DNA from: Haemophilus massiliensis
GTDB taxonomy: Bacteria > Pseudomonadota > Gammaproteobacteria > Enterobacterales > Pasteurellaceae
Assembly: GCA_000752995.2 (NCBI GenBank)
Contig: LM994634.1
Coordinates: 385,679 to 449,678 of the forward strand
DNA length: 64,000 nt
Direction: 5' to 3'
Shown: positions 35,699-46,016 of the stretch, one piece after another
How positions within the stretch are numbered: the first letter of the stretch is position 1
Layout of the letters: each line of letters starts with the position of its first letter
Notes under the pieces: model-generated
What the model was told of the DNA's origin: nothing
The model's input: the letters and a program-made list of their open reading frames with translations, nothing else
Databases searched by the model: none
Program-made: the position numbers and the translations under genes

Positions 35699-37240
35699 TT
35701 ATACCGGCAGGATAAGCCCCAACTGAGTGAATACTTGGGTTGCCGCCGGCAGCACATATTCTACCGCAAGTAAACCGATTAAAGACAGCACAATAGTATA
35801 TGGCAGCGCCATGTAAACCATTTTGCCGTACGACAAACGGATAAGCGGTGCCAGTGATGAGGTGAGCAAGAACAAAAATGCCGCTTGTCCGTTCGGGGTG
35901 GCAACAGACGGCAAATTCGTGCCGGTATTGATTGCCACGGCGATCAGTTCGAACTGGCCGAGAGAAATCACGCCCTGTTCCAGCGCGGCTTTCGCTTCGT
36001 TGATGTAAACCGTTGCGACGAACACGTTATCTGAAATCGCAGAAAGGACACCATTGAAAATATAGAACAGAATTAATTGTGCGCTTTCGCTGGCGGATAA
36101 GACGAAATGGATGATCGGCGCGAATAATTGCTGATCGATAATGACCGCTACTACGGAGAAAAAAACCACCAACAACGCGGTAAACGGCAGCGATTCCTGA
36201 AATGCTTTACCTAAGGCATGTTCGCTGGTTACGCCGCACAGCGAGGTGCACAAAATGATAATGCTTAAACCGATAAGACCGACTGCGGCTAAATGAAACG
36301 CCAGACCGATAACCAACCAAATACCGACGAGCGCTTGAATAACCAGTTTGATCCGTTCCTGTTTGTTCATTTTGAGTTCGCGATTACGATCGAATTTGGC
36401 TAAAACACCCCAGACTTTGCGCGGCAGTTTGGCACCGTAGCCGAAGAGATGTAGTTTTTCTACCAATGCGCAGGTCAGCACGCCGCATACCAGCACCGGT
36501 ACGGTAACCGGACTCATCCGCAAGAAAAATTCACTGAACGCCCATTTTGCCTGTTCCGCAATAATCAGATTCTGCGGTTCGCCCACCATAGTCATTACGC
36601 CGCCCAGTGCGGTACCGACCGCCGCGTGCATCATTAAGCTGCGCAGAAACGCTCGGAATTGCTCCAGCGTGTCTTTTCGGTTACCGATATGTTTATCGTC
36701 GTTAATATCATCGGAATCATCGAAATTTTTTCCTGACGCCACTTTATGATACACCCCGTAAAAGCCCATGCCGACGCTGATAATGACTGCAACGACAGTC
36801 AGCGCATCAAGAAAGGCGGAGAGGAAAGCGGCACTGAGACAGAAAGAAAGCGAGAGAACCAGTTTGGAGCGAATGCTGAGTAACAGTTTGGTAAAGACGA
36901 ATAAAAGCAACTGCTTCATGAAGTAAATACCGGCGACCATAAACATCAGCAACAGGATCACTTCAAAATTAGCCATAATTTCGGCTTTCACGTGCTCTGG
37001 CTTGGTCATACCGATGATTACGGCTTCCAGTGCCAGCAGTCCGCCCGGTTGCAACGGATAACATTTTAATGCCATGGCGAGGGTGAAAATGAATTCCGCT
37101 ACCAGTACCCAGCCGGCGAGAAAGGGACTGACGAAAAAAAATAACAACGGATTTAAAATAAGAAACCCCACAATAGATAATTTATACCAATCAGGGCTGG
37201 GACCTAAAAAATTTTTAAAAAATGCTTGTGTATAACTCAT
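35699..37240 (-). CDS. nhaB: NhaB, Na+/H+ antiporter
   Basis: The 513-residue inner-membrane antiporter matches NhaB in length and sequence ([17 protein letters not shown] at the N terminus, [29 protein letters not shown]). It expels sodium in exchange for protons. I start at 37240 (SYTQAFFKN), which fits the family N terminus; AAGG is 11 nt upstream. It is divergent from fadR and followed by dsbB. Confidence 0.94.
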   Translation of the reverse strand: MSYTQAFFKNFLGPSPDWYKLSIVGFLILNPLLFFFVSPFLAGWVLVAEFIFTLAMALKCYPLQPGGLLALEAVIIGMTKPEHVKAEIMANFEVILLLMFMVAGIYFMKQLLLFVFTKLLLSIRSKLVLSLSFCLSAAFLSAFLDALTVVAVIISVGMGFYGVYHKVASGKNFDDSDDINDDKHIGNRKDTLEQFRAFLRSLMMHAAVGTALGGVMTMVGEPQNLIIAEQAKWAFSEFFLRMSPVTVPVLVCGVLTCALVEKLHLFGYGAKLPRKVWGVLAKFDRNRELKMNKQERIKLVIQALVGIWLVIGLAFHLAAVGLIGLSIIILCTSLCGVTSEHALGKAFQESLPFTALLVVFFSVVAVIIDQQLFAPIIHFVLSASESAQLILFYIFNGVLSAISDNVFVATVYINEAKAALEQGVISLGQFELIAVAINTGTNLPSVATPNGQAAFLFLLTSSLAPLIRLSYGKMVYMALPYTIVLSLIGLLAVEYVLPAATQVFTQLGLILPV

Positions 37241-37369
37241 AATATTTACAACCTTAATATAAAAAAATGCATCCATGTAATTGTAATATATACTGCTTTC
37301 AAGGATAATAAGAAATCTTTATTTTGTTATCTATATCACAATTTTTTCAATATTATACAGAAGAAACGC

Positions 37370-38095
37370 ATGAATAATAGTCAACCTCTGCTTAAAGCGC
37401 AGAGCCCTGCCGGTTTGGCGGAAGAATATATTGTTAAAAGCATTTGGAATAATCATTTTCCGCCGGGCTCGGATTTGCCGGCAGAGCGGGAACTGGCAGA
37501 TAAAATCGGCGTGACCAGAACGACGCTGCGCGAAGTTTTGCAGCGTTTGGCGCGTGATGGCTGGCTGTTGATTCAGCACGGCAAACCGACACGGGTTAAT
37601 AATGTGTGGGAAACCGCCGGGCCGAATATTATCCACACCCTGATCCAACTGGACAAATCTGTGATTCCGGTGATTATTACCAACGTTGTGTCATTGCGCA
37701 CCCGTATGGGCGAACATTATATTCCGGAAGCCATTCAACTGGATGCCGCAGCATCATTGAAACTGTTTGAAAATCTACCGCACTTGGCGGATACGCCGCA
37801 AGCCTATGCTGAATTCGATTATAATCTATATCGTAGTTTTACTTTTGTGGCGAATAAACCGGTGTACGGATTGATTCTAAACAGCTTTAAGGCGTTATAT
37901 CACCAAGTTGCCTCGTTATTTTTCTCCGACGCTCAATCCAGAACGTTTACATTGCGTTTTTATCAGGAATTGCAGGAAAGCTGCCGCCTCGGCGATATCG
38001 AGCGGGCGGCGGTGTGCTTAATGGAAAACCGCGAGCGCAGTAGCGGGATCTGGAAATCCATGTTGCATCATCTACCGCCGGATTTCGGTGAATAA
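37370..38095 (+). CDS. fadR: FadR, fatty-acid metabolism regulator
   Basis: The 241-residue GntR-family regulator has the FadR winged helix (PAERELADKIGVTRTTLREVLQRLARDG, near residues 35-62) and an all-helical acyl-CoA-binding domain. It senses long-chain acyl-CoA and controls fatty acid synthesis and breakdown genes. I start at 37370 to match family length (E. coli 239); the upstream open frame to 37226 overlaps the nhaB promoter region and is not counted. Confidence 0.93.
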   Translation: MNNSQPLLKAQSPAGLAEEYIVKSIWNNHFPPGSDLPAERELADKIGVTRTTLREVLQRLARDGWLLIQHGKPTRVNNVWETAGPNIIHTLIQLDKSVIPVIITNVVSLRTRMGEHYIPEAIQLDAAASLKLFENLPHLADTPQAYAEFDYNLYRSFTFVANKPVYGLILNSFKALYHQVASLFFSDAQSRTFTLRFYQELQESCRLGDIERAAVCLMENRERSSGIWKSMLHHLPPDFGE

Positions 38096-38096
38096 A

Positions 38097-38126
38097 AACC
38101 GCCGGTTTTATTTTAACGCGGCGGTT
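38097..38126 (-). terminator. Terminator of alaA
   Basis: AACCGCCG and CGGCGGTT form an 8-bp stem with a 14-nt loop. On the minus strand it is followed by TTTTT. Confidence 0.75.
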
Positions 38127-38148
38127 ATCGACGAAGGGATTTGCCTGT

Positions 38149-39363
38149 TTATTGATGATAATGTTGTAAAAAACGGGCAAATTTGGTTAGTGCAGCGTCA
38201 ATCTGGTGTACATAAGGCAACGTGACGATGCGGAAGTGATCGGGCTCGTGCCAGTTAAAGCCGCGTCCGTGTACCAATAGCACTTTCTCCTGACGCAGCA
38301 AATCCAGCACCATTTTTTCATCATCGTAAATATTGAATTTTTTCGTGTCGATTTTCGGGAACATATACAACGCGCCCATCGGTTTTACACAGCTAACCCC
38401 CGGAATTTGATTAATCAGTTCAAATGCCTTGTTGCGTTGTTCCAGCAAACGCCCGCCGGGTAAAATAAATTCGTTAATACTTTGATAGCCGCCCAACGCC
38501 GTCTGAATGGCATGCTGCATCGGGTGGTTGGCGCACAAACGCATGGAAGCCAGCATATCCAGCCCTTCAATATAACCTTTGGCCTGTTTTTTCGGCCCGT
38601 TGAGAATCATCCAGCCTTGTCGGAAACCGGCGACCCGATAAGCTTTTGACAGACCGTTTAAGGTAATGGTGAGTAGATCCGGTGCCAGTGCGGCAATGTG
38701 ATGATGCTGCGCGTCGTCATAGAGAATTTTATCGTAAATTTCATCGGCAAAAATAATCAGATTGTGCCGACGAGCAGTGGCGACAATCTGTTCCAACAGC
38801 GTTTTGCTGTACACTGCACCGGTTGGATTATTCGGATTAATAATCACAATGGCTTTCGTGCGAGCGGTGATTTTAGCGTTTATGTCGTCAATATCCGGGA
38901 ACCAATCCGCCTGTTCGTCACACAGATAATGCACCGCCTTACCACCCGCCAGCGTTGCCGCCGCAGTCCATAAAGGATAATCCGGCATCGGAATCAACAC
39001 CTCATCGCCGTTATTCAACAAGGCCTGCATAGCCATCATAATCAGCTCGGAAACGCCGTTGCCGATATATACATCATTGACGGTGGCGCCGTGAATGCCT
39101 TTGGACTGGTAATATTGCACGATAGCTTTACGCGCCGAATACAGCCCTTTAGAATCGCAGTATCCCTGCGCGGCAGGCAGGTTGCGTAAAATATCCACCA
39201 AAATTTCATCAGGCGCCTCAAAACCGAAGGGCGCGGGGTTGCCGATATTCAGTTTTAAAATTTTATTTCCTTCCTCTTCCAGCCGTAGCGCTTCTTTATG
39301 CACCGGCCCGCGGATGTCATAACAGACATGTTCCAATTTATCTGATTTAGGAAATATATTCAT
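38149..39363 (-). CDS. alaA: AlaA-type alanine aminotransferase
   Basis: The 404-residue class I aminotransferase closely resembles E. coli AlaA (YfbQ), which makes alanine from pyruvate and glutamate. Landmarks: LNIGNPAPFGFEAPDEI near residue 38, NPNNPTGAVY near 180, ADEIYDKILYD, and the PLP-Lys segment GLSKAYRVAGFRQGW. I start at 39363 (NIFPKSDKLEHV) with AAGGG 8 nt upstream; the open frame to 39471 has no support. Confidence 0.93.
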   Translation of the reverse strand: MNIFPKSDKLEHVCYDIRGPVHKEALRLEEEGNKILKLNIGNPAPFGFEAPDEILVDILRNLPAAQGYCDSKGLYSARKAIVQYYQSKGIHGATVNDVYIGNGVSELIMMAMQALLNNGDEVLIPMPDYPLWTAAATLAGGKAVHYLCDEQADWFPDIDDINAKITARTKAIVIINPNNPTGAVYSKTLLEQIVATARRHNLIIFADEIYDKILYDDAQHHHIAALAPDLLTITLNGLSKAYRVAGFRQGWMILNGPKKQAKGYIEGLDMLASMRLCANHPMQHAIQTALGGYQSINEFILPGGRLLEQRNKAFELINQIPGVSCVKPMGALYMFPKIDTKKFNIYDDEKMVLDLLRQEKVLLVHGRGFNWHEPDHFRIVTLPYVHQIDAALTKFARFLQHYHQ

Positions 39364-39588
39364 AGTGATAACCCTTAATATCTTGCTGTGATTGAGAAAA
39401 CGGAATCGGAATCGATGACGTGTTATACAACGGCTGACGTACTCCGCGCGCGGGAATGGCGCTTTTGCCACCGCACTTTACGCTTATTTTTTGAAGATGA
39501 AAAGATTTTGTAAAAAATTCCGATAAAGTGCGGTAGAATTAACGCTTATTTTTAACTTATTTTATCGCTAAAAACAACGCTTTTCTCA

Positions 39589-40863
39589 ATGGATAATTTG
39601 CAATCAATCAAAAACCGGTTAATTGAACGGATTCGCCTTCATCAGCCGCAGACGCAGGAAATCAGCGAGTTTCGGATAGAAACCGTGATGACAGTGGCAA
39701 TGCTGAGTTGGTTGAAAGCACAGCAGACTTATCCTCAATTCTATTTTAATTTTCGCGACAGCGGCCGACAGCTTGCGGCGTTAGGCAAAGTGCGGTCATT
39801 TTCTGCCGCGAATCAGGCGCAGGATTTTGTCCGCCGTCTGGCGCTGCCGTTACTCGGCGGGTTGAAATTTTATGGTGAGGGCGAGTTTTTTCTGCCGCGC
39901 CTGTTGTTGCGCCAGCATGAAGCGCAGTTGACCGTCAGCCTGTTTCTTGATAACTGCAAACCGTTACGGCAGGAATGTGATGCGGCATTACGCTGTCTGG
40001 AAACTTTTGATAAAACGACCGCACTTTGTTCCATTCGCCAGCTGATTCATTTGTGTGGACAAAAAGCGACGCAGACCGATTGGTGCCAATGGGTGGAACA
40101 GGCGCTAGCGGCAATTCGCCGCGGCGAGTTAGGTAAGAGCGTACTGGCTAACGAAACCTGTTTTCAGACTGCAAGTGCGCTAAACGCCAAGGATTTTCTT
40201 GCCGAAAGCGAACGCCGAAATTTAGGTTGTTATCATTTTTTATGGGCGTGGAATGCCGAATGTGCGTTTGTCGGTTCGCCGCCGGAACGTTTATACCGGC
40301 GTGAGGGCACGCAGTTGCAGACCGAAGCGCTAGCGGGAACGGCGCTGATGACAGAAGATGCGCAGTTTAATCGTCAGCAGGCGCAATGGTTATTGCAGGA
40401 TCAAAAAAATATTTATGAAAACCAGCTGGTGGTGGATGATATTCGGCACAAACTGCAACCTTATATTCGACAGTTGACGGTGTCTGAGCTGAGTTTGAAA
40501 CAATTGCGTCAGGTACAGCATTTAAGACGCTGTATTATTGCCGAGCTGCGTTGTGGTTATGGCGATGAGACTTGCCTACAGGCAATGCATCCGACCGCCG
40601 CGGTCGCCGGTCTGCCACAGCAGGCGGCGCTGGATTTTTTACGCCGCACGGAATGTTTTAATCGCGATTGGTATGCCGGCACTTTGGGGGTCATGGAAAC
40701 GACGCGGGCGGAATTTTGTGTTGCGATTCGCTCCGCTTTTGTGGAGGGAGATAAAATTCGTGTATTTGCCGGTGCGGGTATTGTTGAGGGTTCGGTTCCC
40801 TTGCTAGAATGGCAGGAGATCGAACGTAAAGCGTTAGGATTAGTCTCATTATTACAAGAATGA
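39589..40863 (+). CDS. menF: MenF, isochorismate synthase
   Basis: The 424-residue enzyme converts chorismate to isochorismate, the first menaquinone step. The chorismate-utilising domain fills the C-terminal two thirds: ETCFQTA, SPPERLYRREGTQLQTEALAGTA, HPTAAVAGLPQQAA and FAGAGIVEGSVPLLEWQEIERK. menD starts 16 bp after its stop and menH overlaps menD's end, so the three form an operon. Uptake signals near 39471 and 39529 flank its promoter. Confidence 0.95.
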   Translation: MDNLQSIKNRLIERIRLHQPQTQEISEFRIETVMTVAMLSWLKAQQTYPQFYFNFRDSGRQLAALGKVRSFSAANQAQDFVRRLALPLLGGLKFYGEGEFFLPRLLLRQHEAQLTVSLFLDNCKPLRQECDAALRCLETFDKTTALCSIRQLIHLCGQKATQTDWCQWVEQALAAIRRGELGKSVLANETCFQTASALNAKDFLAESERRNLGCYHFLWAWNAECAFVGSPPERLYRREGTQLQTEALAGTALMTEDAQFNRQQAQWLLQDQKNIYENQLVVDDIRHKLQPYIRQLTVSELSLKQLRQVQHLRRCIIAELRCGYGDETCLQAMHPTAAVAGLPQQAALDFLRRTECFNRDWYAGTLGVMETTRAEFCVAIRSAFVEGDKIRVFAGAGIVEGSVPLLEWQEIERKALGLVSLLQE

Positions 40864-40879
40864 AAAACGGAGAACAACT

Positions 40880-42586
40880 ATGTCTGTGAGTGTATTTAAT
40901 CGTTGTTGGTCAAAAGTGATTTTAGAAACGCTTGTACGACAGGGCGTTACTCACTTCTGTATCGCACCGGGTTCCCGTTCCACCCCGTTAACGCTTGAGG
41001 CTGCGCGTTTACAAGACGGGCGCCGTGCGGTTTGCCACACGCATTTTGATGAGCGCGGACTGGGCTTTTTCGCGCTGGGACTGGCAAAAGCCGTCAATAC
41101 GCCGGTCGCGGTGATTGTTACCTCCGGCACCGCTGCAGCAAATTTGTATCCCGCTATTGTGGAGGCGCGCCAAAGTGCGGTGAATTTAATCGTGCTGACC
41201 GCCGATCGCCCGCCGGAGCTGCTGGAATGCGGTGCGAATCAGGCGATCGTTCAGCAACGTCTGTTTGCCGATTATCCGGTTTCCGCGCTGGATTTGCCGC
41301 GACCGAGTGAGGATTATGCGGCGGACTGGCTGATTTCCATACTGGAGCAGGCATGTTACCGGCAACAGCAGCAGCCGGGTGTGGTGCATATCAACGTGCC
41401 GTTTGCCGAGCCGTTGTATGCTGCGCAAACCGATGAGATTGATACTCACCCTTGGTTGACTAAGGTGCAGCGCTGGCTGACTCAGCATAAGACTCGCACC
41501 GTGCATTCGCCTTTGCAACAGGAAGTTTTGATGCACGAGCACTGGGATCATTGGCGTACTAAACGCGGTGTGATTGTGGCGGGTAAAATGCCCTTAGCGC
41601 AATCCATGGGGATCAGCGCTTGGGCGAATACGATGGGTTGGATTTTGCTGACGGATGTTCAGTCCGGGGTGGAGCCGAGTCTGCCTTATGCGGATATTTG
41701 GCTTGCCAATCAAACAGTGAGAAAAAAATTGCTGGAAGCGGATATTGTGATCCAACTGGGTTCGCGTTTTATCAGTAAACGGATTAACCAATTTTTAAGC
41801 GAGTTCCACGGTGAATATTGGATTGTTGAAGACAGCCACAACGCGGTGGATCCTTATCATCACGCTCACACCCGTTTTAACGCCAAAATTCACCATTGGT
41901 TACGCGCGCATCCGCCGCTGCGGCAAAAACCTTGGTTGCTTGAGCCGCTGGCGCTAGCAAAATTCTGCGCCACTTTTGTGGAACAGCAGGTGGGCGGCAA
42001 TTTGAATGAGGCGTCGTTGGCACATCATATTGAGCGAATACTGCCGAATAACGGTATTTTGTTTCTGGGCAACAGTTTATTTGTGCGTCTGGTTGATGCG
42101 CTGACCAAATTGCCGGAAGGCTATCCTGTTTATACTAACCGCGGTGCCAGCGGTATTGACGGCTTGCTGGCGACCGCCGCCGGCATCGGTGTCGGCGCCA
42201 ATCAGCCGTTAGTGGCGATGATCGGCGACACCTCGGCGCTGTATGATTTGAATTCGCTGGCATTATTTAAAAACGTCAATCAGCCGACGATTATTTTTAT
42301 TATTAATAATAACGGTGGAGCGATTTTCGATATGTTGCCGGTGGACGCCGAAGTCAAAGACCGCTTTTACCGTATGCCGCACAATCTTGAGTTTTCACAG
42401 GCGGCGTCGATGTTTGATCTGAAATATGCCCGTCCTTATACATGGGCGGATTTGAGCTCAGTGCTGAAACATGCCTATTCGCGCCGAGAAACCACCTTAA
42501 TTGAAATTAAAGTGGCTTCCAGCGACGGCAGTAATATTTATAAACGCTTGATTGAACAGATTAGTTATGCCGTTATCGGAGCCTGA
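40880..42586 (+). CDS. menD: MenD, SEPHCHC synthase
   Basis: The 568-residue thiamine-diphosphate enzyme condenses 2-oxoglutarate with isochorismate. Seen are the N-terminal FCIAPGSRSTPLTLEA, TSGTAAANLYPA, and the ThDP/metal-binding segment GDTSALYDLNSL followed by IINNNGGAIFDMLP. GGAG precedes the ATG. It follows menF closely and is joined to menH. Confidence 0.96.
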   Translation: MSVSVFNRCWSKVILETLVRQGVTHFCIAPGSRSTPLTLEAARLQDGRRAVCHTHFDERGLGFFALGLAKAVNTPVAVIVTSGTAAANLYPAIVEARQSAVNLIVLTADRPPELLECGANQAIVQQRLFADYPVSALDLPRPSEDYAADWLISILEQACYRQQQQPGVVHINVPFAEPLYAAQTDEIDTHPWLTKVQRWLTQHKTRTVHSPLQQEVLMHEHWDHWRTKRGVIVAGKMPLAQSMGISAWANTMGWILLTDVQSGVEPSLPYADIWLANQTVRKKLLEADIVIQLGSRFISKRINQFLSEFHGEYWIVEDSHNAVDPYHHAHTRFNAKIHHWLRAHPPLRQKPWLLEPLALAKFCATFVEQQVGGNLNEASLAHHIERILPNNGILFLGNSLFVRLVDALTKLPEGYPVYTNRGASGIDGLLATAAGIGVGANQPLVAMIGDTSALYDLNSLALFKNVNQPTIIFIINNNGGAIFDMLPVDAEVKDRFYRMPHNLEFSQAASMFDLKYARPYTWADLSSVLKHAYSRRETTLIEIKVASSDGSNIYKRLIEQISYAVIGA

Positions 42587-42587
42587 T

Positions 42588-43328
42588 ATGCCCTGTCTGG
42601 TCTTTCTGCACGGCTTGCTCGGCAGCGGTGCCGATTGGCAGAAACTGATTGAAAAACTACCGCACTTTGACTGTTTTGCGCCCGATTTGCCTGGCCATGG
42701 TAGACAGAAAAATACTGTCGTCGCAGATTTTGAACAAACTGCAGGTTTTGTGGCAGATTACATTCGACGGTCAATCGGGCAGCGTCCTTATTTTTTGATA
42801 GGCTATTCACTGGGCGGGCGAATAGCCCTTTATTATGCGCTACAGGCGCAATGCGAAAAAGGCAATTTACAAGGGCTGATTTTAGAAGGCGCAAATTTGG
42901 GATTGCAATCGGCAGCGGAAAAGCGGGCGCGCTGGCAGCATGATTGTCGCTGGGCGCAGCGTTTTGCTACACAAGCGCCGCAGCAGGTGCTGCAAGATTG
43001 GTATCGGCAAGACGTGTTTGCGCATTTGGATGAACAACAACGCGCCGCATTAATTGCTGAACGGACGCCGCACTGCGGCGCCAATATCGGGCATATGCTG
43101 CGCGCCACCTCGCTGGCTAAACAGCCGGATTTTCGCCCTAAAGTGCGGTCGAATTTATTGCCGTTTTTTTATTTTTTTGGTGAAAAGGATCAGAAATTCC
43201 GTCAAATAGCGGAAGACAGCGGTTTACCGCTAACGCTGATTGCAAATGCCGGGCATAATGCACATAAAGAAAACCCGCCAGCATTTGCCGCTGAATTAAC
43301 CGCCGTGTTGCGCGCGGTTACCGATTAA
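42588..43328 (+). CDS. menH: MenH, SHCHC synthase (alpha/beta hydrolase)
   Basis: The 246-residue alpha/beta hydrolase-fold enzyme removes pyruvate from SEPHCHC to give SHCHC. The nucleophile elbow is GYSLGGRIAL and the catalytic His is in NAGHNAHKENP. I choose the ATG at 42588 (PCLVFLHGLLGSG) because GGAG is 6 nt upstream; ATGs at 42552 and 42567 lie within menD and lack such a site. It begins just after the menD stop. Confidence 0.9.
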   Translation: MPCLVFLHGLLGSGADWQKLIEKLPHFDCFAPDLPGHGRQKNTVVADFEQTAGFVADYIRRSIGQRPYFLIGYSLGGRIALYYALQAQCEKGNLQGLILEGANLGLQSAAEKRARWQHDCRWAQRFATQAPQQVLQDWYRQDVFAHLDEQQRAALIAERTPHCGANIGHMLRATSLAKQPDFRPKVRSNLLPFFYFFGEKDQKFRQIAEDSGLPLTLIANAGHNAHKENPPAFAAELTAVLRAVTD

Positions 43329-43349
43329 AAAGGCGGGGAATCCCCCGCC
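43327..43349 (-). terminator. Terminator of the lepA-lepB-rnc-era operon
   Basis: GGCGGGG and CCCCGCC form a 7-bp GC stem with a short loop. On the minus strand it ends in TTTTT, 20 bp after era; it may also stop menH transcription. Confidence 0.8.
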
Positions 43350-43369
43350 GTTGAAAGTCAAAAAACCGT

Positions 43370-44299
43370 TTATTCATCCACATAACCCAGACTGCGCAGC
43401 GCGCGTTCGTCGTCCGCCCAGCCGGATTTGACTTTCACCCACAGTTCCAGATGCACTTTGTTGTCAAACAAACGTTCCATGTCCGCACGCGCTTCGGTGC
43501 CGATCAGTTTGATTTTCTGCCCTTTATTGCCGATAACCATTTTTTTCTGTCCTTCCCGTTCGACTAAAATCAGGCCGTTGATCTCATAAGTGCCGTGTTC
43601 GTTGGTTTTAAACTGCTCAATTTCTACAGTGATGGCGTAAGGCAATTCTTCACCCATAAAACGCATCAGCTTTTCGCGGATAATTTCCGATGCCATAAAG
43701 CGCTGTGAACGATCGGTCACGTAATCTTCCGGAAAATGATGCACGCCTTTGTGCAGGGAATTGCGCACGATTTGTTGCAGATTCTGCACGTTGTTGCCGC
43801 GCTGGGCAGAAATCGGCACGATGTCTTTAAAGTCGAATTTTGCGCTGATTTGAGTAATAAACGGCAGCAATTCGTCTTTATTTTTAATATTGTCAATTTT
43901 ATTAATCGCCAATACCACCGGCGCTTTTGCCTGACGCAGTTTGTTGAGTACCATTTCATCGTCGTCGTTCCAGTGGGTGCCGTCCACCACAAAAATGATC
44001 AGATCCACATCACCGATAGCGCTGCTTGCCGCACGGTTCATCAGGCGGTTAATGGCGCGTTTTTCTTCAATATGCAGCCCCGGCGTATCCACGTAAACCG
44101 CCTGATAGGCGCCCTCGGTATGAATGCCGACAATGCGGTGACGGGTAGTTTGGGCTTTACGTGAGGTAATCGAGATTTTTTGTCCCAGAATTTTGTTCAA
44201 TAATGTGGATTTGCCCACATTCGGGCGCCCGATAATAGCGATAAAACCGCAGTAGGTCTCGAGCGCTGGTGTGGTATCAGTTGGATTTGTGTGTGTCAT
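43370..44299 (-). CDS. era: Era, GTPase for 16S rRNA maturation
   Basis: The 309-residue GTPase has G1 GRPNVGKST near residue 25, G3 DTPGLH, G4 NKID, and a C-terminal KH domain ([21 protein letters not shown]). It assists 30S assembly by binding the 3' end of 16S rRNA. It overlaps rnc by 4 bp. Confidence 0.97.
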   Translation of the reverse strand: MTHTNPTDTTPALETYCGFIAIIGRPNVGKSTLLNKILGQKISITSRKAQTTRHRIVGIHTEGAYQAVYVDTPGLHIEEKRAINRLMNRAASSAIGDVDLIIFVVDGTHWNDDDEMVLNKLRQAKAPVVLAINKIDNIKNKDELLPFITQISAKFDFKDIVPISAQRGNNVQNLQQIVRNSLHKGVHHFPEDYVTDRSQRFMASEIIREKLMRFMGEELPYAITVEIEQFKTNEHGTYEINGLILVEREGQKKMVIGNKGQKIKLIGTEARADMERLFDNKVHLELWVKVKSGWADDERALRSLGYVDE

Positions 44300-44970
44300 T
44301 TGATGTCCAGTTGTTTCAATATTTGTTCTGCTACGGCCTGTTCTGCTTTCCGCCGGCTTGAACCGGTTGCGCTGAAAGTGCGGTCGATATTTTGTACGTT
44401 ACATTGCACAGTAAAGGTTTGGCAATGGGCCTCGCCCTGAATATTGACTACGTTGTAGGTCGGCAGCGGCAGTCGGTTGCCCTGTAAATACTCTTGCAAA
44501 CGAGTTTTGGCGTCTTTTTGGTTATCGCCTGGTTTGATTTCTCGCAGTAGCAATCGGAACCAGCCGCGAACCGTCACGGTGGCGGTATTAAGATCGCTAT
44601 CTTGCGAAATGGCGCCGATGATCGCTTCCACACAGTCGGCAAGAATGGATTCGCGACGAAAACCGCCACTTTTCAGCTCGCCGGGGCCAAGCAACATATA
44701 ATTGCCCAGTTCAAATTCCCGTGCCAGTTCGGCAAGGGTCGGTTCGCGCACTAAAGTGGCGCGCATACGGCTGAGTTCGCCTTCATTACAGTGCGGAAAC
44801 TGGTGATATAAGGCATCGGCAATGGTGTAATTGAGGATGGCATCTCCCAAAAATTCCAGCCGTTCGTTGTGATTTTTCGCCGCGCTGCGGTGCGTCAGTG
44901 CCTGTTTTAACAGTGCGGCACGGTTAAATTGGTAACCGATTTTACGTTGTAGTGGTTCTAAATTTTTCAT
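44296..44970 (-). CDS. rnc: Ribonuclease III
   Basis: The 224-residue endonuclease has the signature [19 protein letters not shown] near residue 37 with catalytic acidic residues, a second acidic cluster [10 protein letters not shown], and a C-terminal dsRNA-binding domain (about 155-224). It processes rRNA and structured mRNAs, and is the enzyme expected to cut the arfA hairpin in this window. Start 44970 fits the family length of about 225; the open frame beyond it lies in lepB. Confidence 0.96.
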   Translation of the reverse strand: MKNLEPLQRKIGYQFNRAALLKQALTHRSAAKNHNERLEFLGDAILNYTIADALYHQFPHCNEGELSRMRATLVREPTLAELAREFELGNYMLLGPGELKSGGFRRESILADCVEAIIGAISQDSDLNTATVTVRGWFRLLLREIKPGDNQKDAKTRLQEYLQGNRLPLPTYNVVNIQGEAHCQTFTVQCNVQNIDRTFSATGSSRRKAEQAVAEQILKQLDIK

Positions 44971-44975
44971 AAATA

Positions 44976-46007
44976 TTAGCGAATTTTGCTGAACATACGT
45001 TCGGTTCGAATGCCCGTCGGCCATTCGTTCTGCTTTTTGTCCAGACTTAACCAAATATATGAGGCTTTACCGACGATGTTTTTTTCCGGTACAAAGCCCC
45101 AGAAACGGCTGTCTGCGCTGTGATTGCGGTTGTCGCCCATGACGAAATATTGTCCTTCCGGCACAACCCATTCGGTAATGTAATTTTGCTGCGCATCGTA
45201 ATCACGATACATATAGGTGGCATTCGGCGGTTGCGGATCCCAATGAATCTGATGTTCCACATCACCGCTTTCGGTTAATTTCAACGGGTGCAGATTACTG
45301 TAAATCGGTAGCCCGGCGCTGTCTTGTCCGACGATAATGTTGAAATCCGGATCTTCTTGTGCGGTGCTGTAATCAAATTCTTTGGTAGTGCAGTCGGCAG
45401 TGCATTCTTTACCGTCTTTTCCGTAGGTCAGTGTGATATGGCGATCCACTTCGTTGTATTGAATACGGTCGCCGGGAATGCCGACGATGCGTTTAATATA
45501 ATCCACATTTGGTTCCGGCGGCGCTTTGAATACGATAATATCGCCGCGTTGCGGTTTGCCGGTTTCAATGATGGTATTTTGGAATACCGGATCTTTGATC
45601 CCGTAAGCATATTTTTCCACCAGCAGGAAATCGCCGACGCGTAAGGTCGGTTCCATCGACCCGGAGGGAATTTGGAACGGTTCAAACAGAAAGGAGCGCA
45701 GAATCAGCACGAATGCCAGCACCGGGAACAGTGAAGCTAAAAATTCCGCGCCTTCGGAAATGGGTTCGATTTGATTTTTTTCTTCTTCTGTTAAGGTCTT
45801 TCCACTGCGTTGTTCTGCGCGTGCGATTTGTCGGGCGCGTTTCGGCAATACCGCAAAGCGGTGATAACACCATAATATGCCGCAAAGTGCGGTCAATAAA
45901 ATCAACAAAATGGTGAAAGTGTTCGGTAACGCCAGATGATCAAGCAGTTTCCAGACAGCGTAACCGACTGCAATCAAAATGATAAAAGCGAGATTTGATT
46001 TAGACAT
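44976..46007 (-). CDS. lepB: Signal peptidase I
   Basis: The 343-residue inner-membrane peptidase has two N-terminal membrane segments, the catalytic Ser117 in [10 protein letters not shown], the catalytic Lys162 in [12 protein letters not shown], and box [15 protein letters not shown]. It removes signal peptides of exported preproteins. It lies between lepA and rnc in a compact operon. Confidence 0.97.
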   Translation of the reverse strand: MSKSNLAFIILIAVGYAVWKLLDHLALPNTFTILLILLTALCGILWCYHRFAVLPKRARQIARAEQRSGKTLTEEEKNQIEPISEGAEFLASLFPVLAFVLILRSFLFEPFQIPSGSMEPTLRVGDFLLVEKYAYGIKDPVFQNTIIETGKPQRGDIIVFKAPPEPNVDYIKRIVGIPGDRIQYNEVDRHITLTYGKDGKECTADCTTKEFDYSTAQEDPDFNIIVGQDSAGLPIYSNLHPLKLTESGDVEHQIHWDPQPPNATYMYRDYDAQQNYITEWVVPEGQYFVMGDNRNHSADSRFWGFVPEKNIVGKASYIWLSLDKKQNEWPTGIRTERMFSKIR

Positions 46008-46016
46008 TGTTGTTCC